Shown: positions 26,925 to 35,619 of the stretch, piece after piece | Numbering within the stretch: the stretch's first letter is position 1 | Layout: each line of letters opens with the position of its first letter | DNA from: Fischerella sp. PCC 9431 | Lineage (GTDB): Bacteria > Cyanobacteriota > Cyanobacteriia > Cyanobacteriales > Nostocaceae | Length of the DNA: 64,000 nt | Assembly (NCBI RefSeq): GCF_000447295.1 | Contig: NZ_KE650771.1 | Location: forward strand, 4,683,451 to 4,747,450 | Reading direction: 5' to 3' | Made by a program: the position numbers and the translations under genes | Notes under the pieces: model-generated | Databases searched by the model: none | What the model saw: the letters and a program-made list of their open reading frames with translations, nothing else | What the model was told of the DNA's origin: nothing

Positions 26925-27270
26925 AAAAAGCCATTTTGGTTTCTCGTTTTGCCAAAATGACTACTTAAAAAGCCATTTTACCTTCTCATTTAAGTAGATC
27001 ACGCACTCATTTTAGTGAATCATGTACTCAGAAAGCCATTTTACCTTCTCATTTTAGTGAATCACGCACTCAGAAAGCCATTTTACTTTCTCATTTGAGT
27101 AAATCACGCACTTGGAAAGCCATTTTACTTTCTCATTTGAGTAGATCACGCACTCATTTCGGTAGATCACGCACTTGGAAAGCCATTTTACCTTCTCATT
27201 TGAGTAGATCACACACTCATTTAAGTGAATCACGCACTTGGAAAGCCATTTTACTTTCTCATTTGAGTAA
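26925..27270. repeat. tandem array with 42-nt and 21-nt periods
   Basis: Units read GGAAAGCCATTTTACTTTCT plus CATTTGAGTAAATCACGCACTT (42 nt in all), alternating with shorter 21-nt units of the type CATTTGAGTAGATCACGCACT. Periods are multiples of 7 and of 21, so both strands stay open for long stretches (99 and 73 codons). The translations are simply 14- and 7-residue repeats. No -35/-10 or ribosome site is evident. The array sits between LOG and the convergent pstB. Confidence 0.85.
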
Positions 27271-27338
27271 ATCAATTACCCATGATATCGATCGCACTCG
27301 TAGCAAGAGCGATTACAGATTTATTGATCAAAATTCAT

Positions 27339-28118
27339 TTACCCAAAACGTCCTGAGACATAATCGCGGGTGCGTTCATCAAGCGCTGTGGTAAAGATTT
27401 GTGATGTTGCTCCAAATTCAATCATTTGACCAATGCGGCTTTCATCGGTGCTGAAGAAAGCTGTAAAATCTGAAACACGAGCCGCTTGCTGCATGTTATG
27501 GGTGACAATGGCTATTGTTAATTCTCCCCGCAAACTATGAATTAATTCTTCTATTTTCATAGTTGCAATCGGGTCAAGGGCTGAACAAGGTTCATCCATG
27601 AGTAAAACTTTTGGCTTCACTGCTAAAGCACGGGCTATACAAAGTCGTTGTTGTTGACCACCCGAAAGTCCTAAAGCAGATTTGTGCAATTTATCTTTGA
27701 CTTCATCCCACAAAGCAGCTGATTTGATTGCTGATTCTACTATTTCATCTAATTCTGTTTTGGGACACCACCGAGCAATTTTAACGCCGTAAGCAACATT
27801 TTCGTAAATGCTCATGGGAAACAAATTTGGTTTTTGAAATACCATCCCAATTTGACGCCGCAGGCGATTAACATTCACACGACGGTCATAAATATTTTGA
27901 CCAAAAAATTCCAGCTTTCCTTCTACCCGAATTTCCCCTTCTAGTTCTGCAATTCGATTTAAAGATTTAATAAAAGTAGATTTTCCACAGCCGCTAGGAC
28001 CAATAATAGCTGTTATTTGATTTTGATAAATATTTATTGAAATTCCTTCAAGTGCTTTAGTACTACTGTAGTAGAAGCTAAGATTTTTAACTGTAATGGC
28101 TGGAACTAATTTACTCAT
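27339..28118 (-). CDS. pstB: phosphate ABC transporter ATP-binding protein PstB
   Basis: A 259-residue ATPase powering high-affinity phosphate uptake. Walker A is GPSGCGKST, the ABC signature [15 protein letters not shown], Walker [13 protein letters not shown], and the switch His is in VTHNMQQ. It is the last gene of a pstS-pstC-pstA-pstB order on the minus strand. It starts 213 bp after the pstA stop, in an AT-rich gap. It works with PstC/PstA at the inner membrane and with binding protein PstS. Confidence 0.97.
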   Translation of the reverse strand: MSKLVPAITVKNLSFYYSSTKALEGISINIYQNQITAIIGPSGCGKSTFIKSLNRIAELEGEIRVEGKLEFFGQNIYDRRVNVNRLRRQIGMVFQKPNLFPMSIYENVAYGVKIARWCPKTELDEIVESAIKSAALWDEVKDKLHKSALGLSGGQQQRLCIARALAVKPKVLLMDEPCSALDPIATMKIEELIHSLRGELTIAIVTHNMQQAARVSDFTAFFSTDESRIGQMIEFGATSQIFTTALDERTRDYVSGRFG

Positions 28119-28330
28119 AATTAACTAGTTTATATTTAGATATAAGAATCTGAATTTGGTTGATGAACTTACTAGTTGAGTTAGGTAATAGGGAAGAAAG
28201 AAATTACTAATATAAAATGTGACTATTTCTGAACAAATTATCAAAGAAAATTCCTATATTTAATATTATTAATATTACATTTATACATGAATGTTAATTA
28301 AAATTTATGGGTAATAAATAGGTCGATATG

Positions 28331-29194
28331 CTATCTTTTCCTTGTTTTGTTAATCACTAATCGCGAAATAATACTAGTAAATAATACCAAGGTCAGTAAT
28401 ACTATACATGCTGTCCAAATAAGTTGATTTTTATCTGGTGATGGATCATTATAAAGGTTAAAAATTAAGACAGATAATGAAGCCGTAGGAGTGAATAAAT
28501 CCTGCGACCAATCTAAGCTAAACAAAGCGGTAAAAAGCAATGGTGCTGTTTCACCTGCGGCACGGGCTATAGCTAATAATATACCAGTAGTGATACCAGG
28601 TATAGCAGCAGAGACTACAACTCGAAAAGTTGTTTGAAAACGAGTTCCTCCTAAAGCTGCTGATGCTAGACGCTGGGGAACGGGAATCAACTTTAGTGCT
28701 TCTTCGGTTGTTAAGACAACGATTGGTAGCATGATGACAGCTAGAGCAAAACCACCCGCGATCGCACTAAATGATTTTGTTAATAAAACTATCACGCTGT
28801 AGGCAAACACGCCCACAACAATCGAAGGAACACCAGTCAAAATTGTGGTGATAAAGCGAACAAAACTTGCTGCTTTTGTTCCCTGGCTAAATTCTGCTAA
28901 ATATATACCTGTGACAATTCCAATGGGAATACTAATGAGTGCAGCAATCAGCACCATTGTCAAAGTCCCAACAATTGCATTAGCAAATCCATTATCAATT
29001 ACTGAAGTGACAAACATTTCTGGTTTGAGTCCAGAAGTACCGCGGACTATAATTTCCCATAAAACTGATAGCAAAGGCAGTAATGCTAAACCTGTCAAAA
29101 TAAACGCGATCGCAGTCATGCCATGATTAAATAACAGCCGTTTTAAGGGTAGAGAATTTAGTAATTCTGTAGCTAAAGATTCACTTTTTTTCAT
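28331..29194 (-). CDS. pstA: phosphate ABC transporter permease PstA
   Basis: A 287-residue inner-membrane permease with about six hydrophobic segments and the ABC-coupling loop EEALKLIPVPQRLASAALGGTRFQTTF. The chosen ATG is MKKSESLATELL; a longer ORF begins 32 codons earlier but that extension only translates the Pro/Ser-rich heptad array (29195-29314) and is spurious. It forms the channel with PstC. The C-terminus ends INKTRKR. Confidence 0.95.
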   Translation of the reverse strand: MKKSESLATELLNSLPLKRLLFNHGMTAIAFILTGLALLPLLSVLWEIIVRGTSGLKPEMFVTSVIDNGFANAIVGTLTMVLIAALISIPIGIVTGIYLAEFSQGTKAASFVRFITTILTGVPSIVVGVFAYSVIVLLTKSFSAIAGGFALAVIMLPIVVLTTEEALKLIPVPQRLASAALGGTRFQTTFRVVVSAAIPGITTGILLAIARAAGETAPLLFTALFSLDWSQDLFTPTASLSVLIFNLYNDPSPDKNQLIWTACIVLLTLVLFTSIISRLVINKTRKR

Positions 29195-29314
29195 ATGGGG
29201 AATAGGGATTGGGGATAAGGGATCAGGGAAAGGGGATAAGGGATTGGAGACAAGGAGGACAAGGAAGCAGGGAGAATACCTAATGCCCAATTCCCGATCC
29301 CCTTTCCCCGATCC
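29195..29314. repeat. heptanucleotide element within the pst operon
   Basis: GGGGATA/GGGATTG-type heptads, then GGAGACAAGGAGGACAAGG, then AAGCAGGGAGAATACC, then AATGCCCAATT, CCGATCCCC. The module order matches that of the 8723-8893 element. It lies between the pstC stop and the pstA start and is therefore probably in the operon transcript. Confidence 0.85.
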
Positions 29315-29319
29315 CTTAA

Positions 29320-30321
29320 TTATTTCTTTTTGCTCCCAACTATTTGTACTAATACGACAGCGCCGATATTTACAGCTAAAGTTAGGGCGAATAAAATTAA
29401 AGCTAAATATGTGAGAGAACCAACGTGTAATCCAGGTTCAGCTTCTGCAAATTCGTTGGCTAATACCGCAGGAATTGAATAAGCGGGGTCAAGTAAGGAA
29501 GCGCTAATCAGAGCAGAGTTTCCTATGACCATTGTGACAGCCATTGTTTCACCTAAAGCTCTGCCTAATGCCAACATTGTTGCACCGACAATTCCCGAAA
29601 AACCTGCTGGTAATAATACTCTAAAAATAGTTTCCCAACGTGTACCACCTAAAGCCATTGACGCGCTGCGTAATTCTTTGGGGATGACTAATAATACCTC
29701 ACGCGAAATTGCCGCTAATGTGGGTAAAATCATGATGGCAAGAATTATGCCAGCAGTTAATATATTTAATCCAGAAGGTTCTATAGTATTAAATAAAGGT
29801 ATCCAATTAAAATTAGCTGCTAGCCATTTTTGTAGAGGTTCAATAAAGGGAATAAAAACAAAAATTCCCCATAATCCAATAATCACGCTGGGAATTGCGG
29901 CGATTAATTCCACAACAAAAGCTAAAGTTGCTCGCAACCATTCTGGAAGAAAATCTTCGCTTGTGATTAAAGAAACTGCTAGCCCGACTGGGATTGCTAA
30001 TAAAACTGCGATCGCACTACTAACGAAGGTTCCATAAATATAAGGTAAAGCACCAAATAGTTTATTCGGTACATCCCAATCTTGGCTCCATAAGAAACCA
30101 AATCCAAATCTCATAATTGCTGGATAAGCTTGATCATAAATAACCCAACTCATCCAAAACAAGACAAGTACTGTTAAAGCAGCAAAACTATAAACTATCC
30201 AAGTAAAACTTTGGTCAATTCGGTAGTTTTTTCCTTCAATGATTGTAATGTCAATACTAGGATCAATTTTCTTTGGTTGCTCAGGATCATTTTGATAAGC
30301 TGAACCAGATGAAGTCGTCAT
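29320..30321 (-). CDS. pstC: phosphate ABC transporter permease PstC
   Basis: A 333-residue permease with an N-terminal cytoplasmic tail of about 37 residues, then six or more transmembrane segments. The family loop is SREVLLVIPKELRSASMALGGTRWETIFRVLLPAG. AIPSVIIGLWGIF and GRALGETMAVTMVIGN are typical PstC blocks. It pairs with PstA to form the membrane channel. The start is the ATG opening MTTSSGSAYQNDPEQP. It lies 126 bp upstream of pstA across a repeat element. Confidence 0.97.
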   Translation of the reverse strand: MTTSSGSAYQNDPEQPKKIDPSIDITIIEGKNYRIDQSFTWIVYSFAALTVLVLFWMSWVIYDQAYPAIMRFGFGFLWSQDWDVPNKLFGALPYIYGTFVSSAIAVLLAIPVGLAVSLITSEDFLPEWLRATLAFVVELIAAIPSVIIGLWGIFVFIPFIEPLQKWLAANFNWIPLFNTIEPSGLNILTAGIILAIMILPTLAAISREVLLVIPKELRSASMALGGTRWETIFRVLLPAGFSGIVGATMLALGRALGETMAVTMVIGNSALISASLLDPAYSIPAVLANEFAEAEPGLHVGSLTYLALILFALTLAVNIGAVVLVQIVGSKKK

Positions 30322-30373
30322 TCGTCATTTATTGTTGATTACTGGTTGGTGATAGTTTGTGATTGGTGATTAT

Positions 30374-30406
30374 AGATACCCGACTTCTTAAAGAAGTCGG
30401 GTATCT
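30374..30406. repeat. 16-bp-arm palindrome between pstS and pstC
   Basis: AGATACCCGACTTCTT, a single A, then the exact inverse to 30406. It can form a strong hairpin in the pstS-pstC intergenic transcript, which could act as an attenuator or protect pstS mRNA. I recall similar palindromes dispersed in other cyanobacteria. Confidence 0.75.
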
Positions 30407-30449
30407 GAACACCCGTGACTCATCAAAATTTATGTGACAGAATACTAGT

Positions 30450-30545
30450 GGTCTGTCACATTAGTTATGAGGTGTTTGTAGTGAGCGATTTATCGCTCAA
30501 TTTTTAAGGACTAAAGTCCTTACTACGAACTTATACAACTCATAA
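30450..30545. repeat. dispersed palindromic repeat (TAGTGAGCGATTTATCGCTCA type)
   Basis: TAGTGAGCGATTTATCGCTCA and AAGGACTAAAGTCCTTACTAC are two adjacent hairpins; a rearranged version is at 57800-57855 (AGGACTTTAGTCCT, GAGCGCTGAAGCGCTC). It sits 40 bp from the pstS stop. Confidence 0.65.
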
Positions 30546-30587
30546 ACATTATGTGATGAAGTGCTAGTGAAATTAGCAAATGATCAA

Positions 30588-31628
30588 TTACTTGACATTG
30601 CTATTTACAGTATTGATGACATCAGTTGCGACGTTAGAGGGAATAGAAGTATAGTTCAAATCATCATTGAACTTTTGACCTTTAGTCAGAACCCATTTCA
30701 CAAAGTTTTTTACAGCTTGGGCCTTAGCAGGATCTTTGTAGTTTTTGTAAACCATAATCCAAGTTAAGCCAACGATGGGATAACCTTGACCAGGATCGCC
30801 AACAAAAACGCGATAATTACTGGGGAAGCTGACAGAAGCTAAAGCAGCGTTTGCAGACTGCAAAGAAGGAGCGACAAATTCTCCTTTTTTGTTTTGTACT
30901 TGTGCTGATTTCAGCTTATTTTTATTGGCGTATTCATACTCTACATAGCCAATCGAACCAGCAGTACGGCTTACCAAAGCAGCTACACCTGGGTTTCCTT
31001 TACCTTTGAGGGCGTTGGGTAGAGTCCAACTTGGAGATTTACTAGTACCAATTCTACCTTTGAAATAAGCACTGATATTGCTTAAATGGTTGGTGAAAAT
31101 GAAAGTTGTACCGCTACTATCGGCGCGAACCACAGATTTAATTGGCAGATTTGGAAGATTAACACCAGGGTTATCTGCTTTAATTTTGGGGTCGTTCCAT
31201 TTAGTAATTTGACCAGAGAAAATACCGGGTAATGTAGTACGAGATAATTTGAGGTTGCTTACACCTGGAACATTATAAACAACCGAAACCGCGCCACCTG
31301 CGGTAGGTACTAAAATTACTCCCTGCTTGACTTTAGCAATTTCAGCATCGGTCATAGCAGCATCACTAGCACCAAAATCAACAGTACCAGCAATTGTTTG
31401 ATTCACACCGCCGCCACTACCAATTCCTTGGTAGTTAATTTTCATGTCTGGCATGTCTTTTTTGATTTCACGAGCATATGTCTCATACAATGGAGCAGGG
31501 AAAGTTGCGCCTGCACCATTGAGAGTAACTGCTTGAGCGATCGCTGCAAAAAATGGTCCAAACGCAACAGCTGCTGTTACAACTGAAGTAGTAGCTACAC
31601 GATTAAAAGCGCTGATAGAAAAATTCAT
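30588..31628 (-). CDS. pstS: phosphate-binding protein PstS
   Basis: A 346-residue periplasmic protein capturing phosphate for PstCAB. A signal peptide is visible, with a hydrophobic run (TSVVTAAVAFGPFFAAIA) and probable cleavage after AQA. The mature start NGAGATFPAPLY, followed by GIGSGGGVNQ, is the PstS/SphX family signature, and VRADSSGTTFIF forms part of the phosphate site. The length fits the family. It heads the operon: upstream lies a 250-bp AT-rich region with candidate Pho boxes. Confidence 0.96.
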   Translation of the reverse strand: MNFSISAFNRVATTSVVTAAVAFGPFFAAIAQAVTLNGAGATFPAPLYETYAREIKKDMPDMKINYQGIGSGGGVNQTIAGTVDFGASDAAMTDAEIAKVKQGVILVPTAGGAVSVVYNVPGVSNLKLSRTTLPGIFSGQITKWNDPKIKADNPGVNLPNLPIKSVVRADSSGTTFIFTNHLSNISAYFKGRIGTSKSPSWTLPNALKGKGNPGVAALVSRTAGSIGYVEYEYANKNKLKSAQVQNKKGEFVAPSLQSANAALASVSFPSNYRVFVGDPGQGYPIVGLTWIMVYKNYKDPAKAQAVKNFVKWVLTKGQKFNDDLNYTSIPSNVATDVINTVNSNVK

Positions 31629-31693
31629 ATTTCCTCAGATTGAATGACCCATTTATGCTGAAATTTCAACCTGAAATAAAACTACATTCTTTC

Positions 31694-31745
31694 TAGTTAA
31701 GGACAGTTTATGAATTACCTAATTAATTGATAAAAAATAGTTAAA
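31694..31745 (-). promoter_or_regulatory. candidate Pho-box region upstream of pstS
   Basis: Read on the minus strand, CTTAACTA and TTTAACTA match the cyanobacterial Pho-box form YTTAAYYW and are 44 nt apart (4 x 11). Weaker matches lie between at roughly 11-nt steps. That would make pst expression respond to phosphate limitation through the SphS-SphR pair. Footprinting or regulon comparison would decide. Confidence 0.4.
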
Positions 31746-31886
31746 AATTTATTTTTTAAAATCTTTTCTTAAAAAATAATCAAGTTAGTACATAGCTATA
31801 AATAGATATTATTTTTTGAATTTATAAAAGCAAATAATTAAACAGAAAAAATAAACTATTCCCCGTTCCCCGTTCCCTGTTCCCTA

Positions 31887-33989
31887 TCACATCCCATTAC
31901 CAATTAAAATAAAACTTGCCCAGTAGTAGGGATGATTGTAAACGCTATCGATTAATGATAATTGGGCTTTTTGCAGGGCTGCAACTTTGCTGAGTTTATC
32001 TTGTTTAAGTGCGGCGTAGAAAGCATTCATCAGTGCTTGTGTACCGTCGTCGGAAACTTCCCACAATGAAGCGATCGCAGCTTTTGCACCTGCTTCTTGC
32101 ATCACATAACCAAATCCCAAAATCTCTATACCGTCGCCTAACTCTCCTCCCAAACCAGTTTCGCAGGCGCTCAACACTACTAAATCTGTGTTAGAAAGAT
32201 TCCAAAATCGTATATCCCGAAAACTCGCCGCATTCCCATCACCAAACAAAATAAAAGATTCATTCGGCGCACCCGGTACAAAAGCAGCATGAGTGGCAAA
32301 ATGGAGAATTGGGAAATTGCTCATCAGCTTTAAGGTTTCTGGTTCGGTGAATTCTGAATTAATTAACTTTTCTGAACCAGGAAACGCTGAGGTCACATTT
32401 TCCACTTCTTTCCCTGCAAAAGGTAATCCACCCAGTTTGAAAGTACGCTTACCTACTTTGATATCGTAATTTCCCCGCGTAAAAGCACCTGCTAATATTT
32501 TTAAATTTTGTGGACGTTCTTGTAAATCGGTGAGACTCAAAGCAGTAATATTATTTACCCGATAATTCTGCACTAACCATTGTTTGCCATCATAAAGCGC
32601 TGCTAAGGGTATATAGCGTAACTGTTCATCTGGTGCGTAAATGATGGTTTTTGTATTAGCTTCTTTCAAAGCAGGTTCAATCGGTCGGATTAACCAATTA
32701 TAAAGTTTCTGTCCTGGTTGTTTCGCATCTGTTGGTGGGTCTTCTAATGCTTTGCGAAATTCCTCAATTGTCCGGTTTAGTTCTTGGCGTTTCACAGGTA
32801 CAGAACGACGGATTGGGGGTGTATAGGGAGTGACTAACACCAGTTCCAAGCGATCTTCTAAAATTAGGGGATAAAGTAAAACTGCATTTATATCTAGTTG
32901 CTTAATAAAGTCTTGCAGACGTCTGAGAATTTTCGGATTGAGATTTTCGCCACCAGTAGTCCGGTTGAGTTCTTGAACATGAGCCATAACTTCTGGACTA
33001 TCGCTAAATGTGAGAAAATCTTTTAAAGTTTCTCTTTGAGCAGCTTCTAGTTCTTGTCTGCGTGTCTCTTGTTGGGGGGTGCGATCTTTTTCGGGAATCT
33101 TTTGTAATTCGCTCAGTTCTTTACCCTGTTTGACCATCACAGAAATTTCATTGTTAAATTTATCTACAACCTGCTTTTCTGGTTGCAGATATTCCATACG
33201 CTGTGGTGTTTTGGCTTTGTCTCGGACATTATTAAGATAACCATCTAGTTCTTGGACTTTGAGCAAATCCACTGCTGTTTGTGCTTCTACTACACGGTTT
33301 TGCTTGAGTAACAAATCAGCAAGATGGCGATAAGTATTTATGAACCTGTTTGTATCAAACTGCTGAATTGGTTTTTGTGGGGATAGTTTGGAATCAACTT
33401 CCACTTCCTCCAAAGTATTAATCGCTTGCTTATAAAAGGCGATCGCTAACTCTGGTTTTTGTTGTAATTCCAAAAGAGAAGCGATTTCGTAAAGAATTTC
33501 TACTTGGGCTTGCATATTATCAGTTTCTTTGCCCATCACCAAAGCTTGCTGATAAAGTTCCTGGGCTTTGGCATAAACACCAGTTTTGTAATAAATTACA
33601 CCGATATGACTGAAAATTTCCATTTCCTCAGTCTTGTTATCAGTTTCTTTAGCGATCGCCAAAGCTTGTTGATCATATTCTAGGGCTTTGGGATAGTCGC
33701 GCAATTTCTCGTAAGTCTGCCCAATATATTTAAGAGTAGTAATCTGGTGTTGACGCTCTCCAGTTTCTTTAAAAATAGCTAAAGCCTCTTCAAAATTTGC
33801 TAAAGCTTCGCGATACTTACCTTGATTAAGCTGTTGCAGTCCTTGTTTTTGTAACTGCAAAGCGTCTTTTGTACGGCGTTGTGTTGTCGATGTCTCTGTT
33901 GTTGGAGACTGGGGAATTGAAAAACCACAGGCAACCAGGAAAGTTAGACAAAGTATGATCAGACTAAGACGTTGAAGAAGGTAAAGCAT
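31887..33989 (-). CDS. CHAT-domain TPR lipoprotein (caspase-like)
   Basis: A 700-residue protein. The ATG opening MLYLLQRLSLIILCL is chosen because GGAG lies 9 nt upstream; TTG/ATG starts 5-6 codons earlier lack a site. A lipobox (LVACGF) gives an acylated exported protein. TPR units run from about 40 to 240 (two-helix repeats such as KLRDYPKALEYDQQALAIAKET). A CHAT domain follows from about 390, with a His in HFATHAAF and a Cys in VVLSACETGLGG, the caspase-like dyad. CHAT-TPR proteins are common in filamentous cyanobacteria. Substrates are unknown. A potential protein-protein or death-type signalling role is inferred, not shown. Confidence 0.85.
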   Translation of the reverse strand: MLYLLQRLSLIILCLTFLVACGFSIPQSPTTETSTTQRRTKDALQLQKQGLQQLNQGKYREALANFEEALAIFKETGERQHQITTLKYIGQTYEKLRDYPKALEYDQQALAIAKETDNKTEEMEIFSHIGVIYYKTGVYAKAQELYQQALVMGKETDNMQAQVEILYEIASLLELQQKPELAIAFYKQAINTLEEVEVDSKLSPQKPIQQFDTNRFINTYRHLADLLLKQNRVVEAQTAVDLLKVQELDGYLNNVRDKAKTPQRMEYLQPEKQVVDKFNNEISVMVKQGKELSELQKIPEKDRTPQQETRRQELEAAQRETLKDFLTFSDSPEVMAHVQELNRTTGGENLNPKILRRLQDFIKQLDINAVLLYPLILEDRLELVLVTPYTPPIRRSVPVKRQELNRTIEEFRKALEDPPTDAKQPGQKLYNWLIRPIEPALKEANTKTIIYAPDEQLRYIPLAALYDGKQWLVQNYRVNNITALSLTDLQERPQNLKILAGAFTRGNYDIKVGKRTFKLGGLPFAGKEVENVTSAFPGSEKLINSEFTEPETLKLMSNFPILHFATHAAFVPGAPNESFILFGDGNAASFRDIRFWNLSNTDLVVLSACETGLGGELGDGIEILGFGYVMQEAGAKAAIASLWEVSDDGTQALMNAFYAALKQDKLSKVAALQKAQLSLIDSVYNHPYYWASFILIGNGM

Positions 33990-34360
33990 TGGTAAGCTCT
34001 CCATCAACAGGAGTGCTAGTGATTTCTTTAGTTATATATCTTTATTTTTCGGAATTTGAACCAGAGTCACACAAAAAGGGAGCATCACAATTTTTTCAAA
34101 ACACCGTAAAGCAAAGGGTTTAAACTCTTTGCTAATAGCGCAAGTCGTCTTTATACGACTTCATAAAATCAAACAGTCTGCTTCAGCAGGCTTTAGCTAT
34201 GAGACTGCGATTTCAATCGCAGGCGGGTTTTTTGAACATTTGGGATGCTCCCCACAAAAACATTCCCAGTATTGCACAACAGAGCTTGTATATCTAGACT
34301 TCGCAGCCCATCGCTGTTTAGCGGTATAAAAGAGTGTAGGGGACGCTTTTAGAATATAGT
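33990..34360. other. intergenic region upstream of the YHYH gene
   Basis: 371 bp. Hairpin-forming dispersed repeats occupy about 34135-34255 (AAGTCGTCTTTATACGACTT, CTTCAGCAG, GCGATTTCAATCGC), sharing a tail with 26790-26830. A 66-codon ORF here translates the repeats and is not a gene. Confidence 0.5.
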
Positions 34361-35305
34361 ATGAAACTTCGCTTTGTAAGGGTTTTCGTCGTTTTTGTGA
34401 CGTTGTTTTTTGTATGCTCTTACGCTACTCAAGCAATTACATCTTCGTTTGACTCACAACTTCCGGCTGAGACATTGGTAAACAATATAGCAAAGACAAT
34501 AAATGTTGACCTTAAGCATTTACCAATTGGTGATGGGCGAGTTTCGGTGCAACCCAAAAAGGGTTATGTTTGGTCATGCAAAACCCGGTTCAGGAATACA
34601 GAAGGAGCGCACGCCAGTGGAGATTGGATTCAAGCCGATGGTACTTATGACTTGACAGCTAAACCTACTGTTGACGGTGCTGTTCATTGGCCAAGTCAAT
34701 TCAAAATTACGCGGCAAAATAATATTCGCACAATTACCAGTAACAGACTGCCCAAAAGTATAACAGGTAAATTTCCCATCTCACCTAAAGATGATGCTTA
34801 TGCTTACGATCGCAATCCTAATTCCATTACAGCCCAAGCATACCAAATCACCTTGCCAACCATACCTCAAGTTGCAAAAGAGATATCATGCTTACCGATG
34901 GGAGCGATCGGTGTTTTGCTCAATGGCGGATACTTTTTCAATGCTCTTGATGAACGTGGGGAAGATGCTGTGGCCCACGAAATCCAAGATAGCTGTCAAG
35001 GACATCCAGAGCAGGCTGGTGCATACCACTACCATAGTGTTACGTCCTGCTTGGAAGCTCAGTGTAAAGAACATTCTGCTCTAGTAGGTTATGCATTCGA
35101 TGGATTTGGCATTTATGGTCATTGCGGTGAGAATGGCCAAATACTGACTAATGCTGACCTTGATTTGTGCCACGGTCACACCCACGAAATTACATGGGAT
35201 GGCAAGAAACAGAAGCTATACCACTATCATGCAACTTGGGAGTATCCTTACACGGTCGGATGTTACCGAGGTAAACCGAATGCTGTCAAAATTACAAGTC
35301 GGTAA
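34361..35305 (+). CDS. secreted YHYH-domain protein
   Basis: A 314-residue exported protein with an N-terminal hydrophobic signal (VRVFVVFVTLFFVCSYATQA). It carries two His-Tyr-His-rich motifs, AYHYHSVTSC and LYHYHATWEY, with GFGIYGH and HGHTHEITWD nearby, defining the YHYH family. Several Cys (CRYRGK-type, SC, QC) suggest disulfides in the periplasm or outside. The family has no established activity; metal binding by the His clusters is plausible. The ATG start is clear. A MITE-like element follows 41 bp after the stop. Confidence 0.8.
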   Translation: MKLRFVRVFVVFVTLFFVCSYATQAITSSFDSQLPAETLVNNIAKTINVDLKHLPIGDGRVSVQPKKGYVWSCKTRFRNTEGAHASGDWIQADGTYDLTAKPTVDGAVHWPSQFKITRQNNIRTITSNRLPKSITGKFPISPKDDAYAYDRNPNSITAQAYQITLPTIPQVAKEISCLPMGAIGVLLNGGYFFNALDERGEDAVAHEIQDSCQGHPEQAGAYHYHSVTSCLEAQCKEHSALVGYAFDGFGIYGHCGENGQILTNADLDLCHGHTHEITWDGKKQKLYHYHATWEYPYTVGCYRGKPNAVKITSR

Positions 35306-35346
35306 AAGGGAACTCTTAAGAGGAAACAGGCAACAAACAGTGAACC

Positions 35347-35491
35347 CAATACGGTTCGGTTAAGGATTTTTCGTCATAATTTTGAGATTGTAGAGACGCG
35401 TAGACGCTCGTAAGAGCGGCTTCTCGTAAGAGTATTATCACGTCTCTGGTGGATTTAAATACAATCGGTTTGTCTTATCCAAACCGTATTG
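35347..35491. repeat. MITE-like palindromic element, copy 1
   Basis: CAATACGGTTCGG at the left and CCAAACCGTATTG at the right form imperfect terminal inverted repeats. The interior has a GTAGAGACGCG...CGTCTC hairpin disturbed by a 40-bp insert (GCTCGTAAGAGCGGCTTCTC). Related copies are at 43443-43555, 47130-47222 and 47223-47307. Confidence 0.7.
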
Positions 35492-35619
35492 ACAGTGAAC
35501 CTATTCTTTTAAGGATGGGTTTACTGTTCCCTATTCCCGATTCCCTATTAAGAGTTCCCTTTGAAACAGAGATTGTTAATTAATTGCTTTACGAGCTTGC
35601 TCTAAACCCAAGCATGAAA

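Noticed and set aside
26925-27270. CRISPR array or repeat-protein gene
   Set aside because: No unique spacers, and open frames on both strands are a consequence of periods divisible by 3; no ribosome site or promoter.
28331-29290. Longer pstA start
   Set aside because: The extra 32 codons only translate a repeat element; the ATG at 29194 gives a normal PstA N-terminus.
34129-34329. 66-codon ORF
   Set aside because: It translates dispersed hairpin repeats and has no plausible ribosome site.
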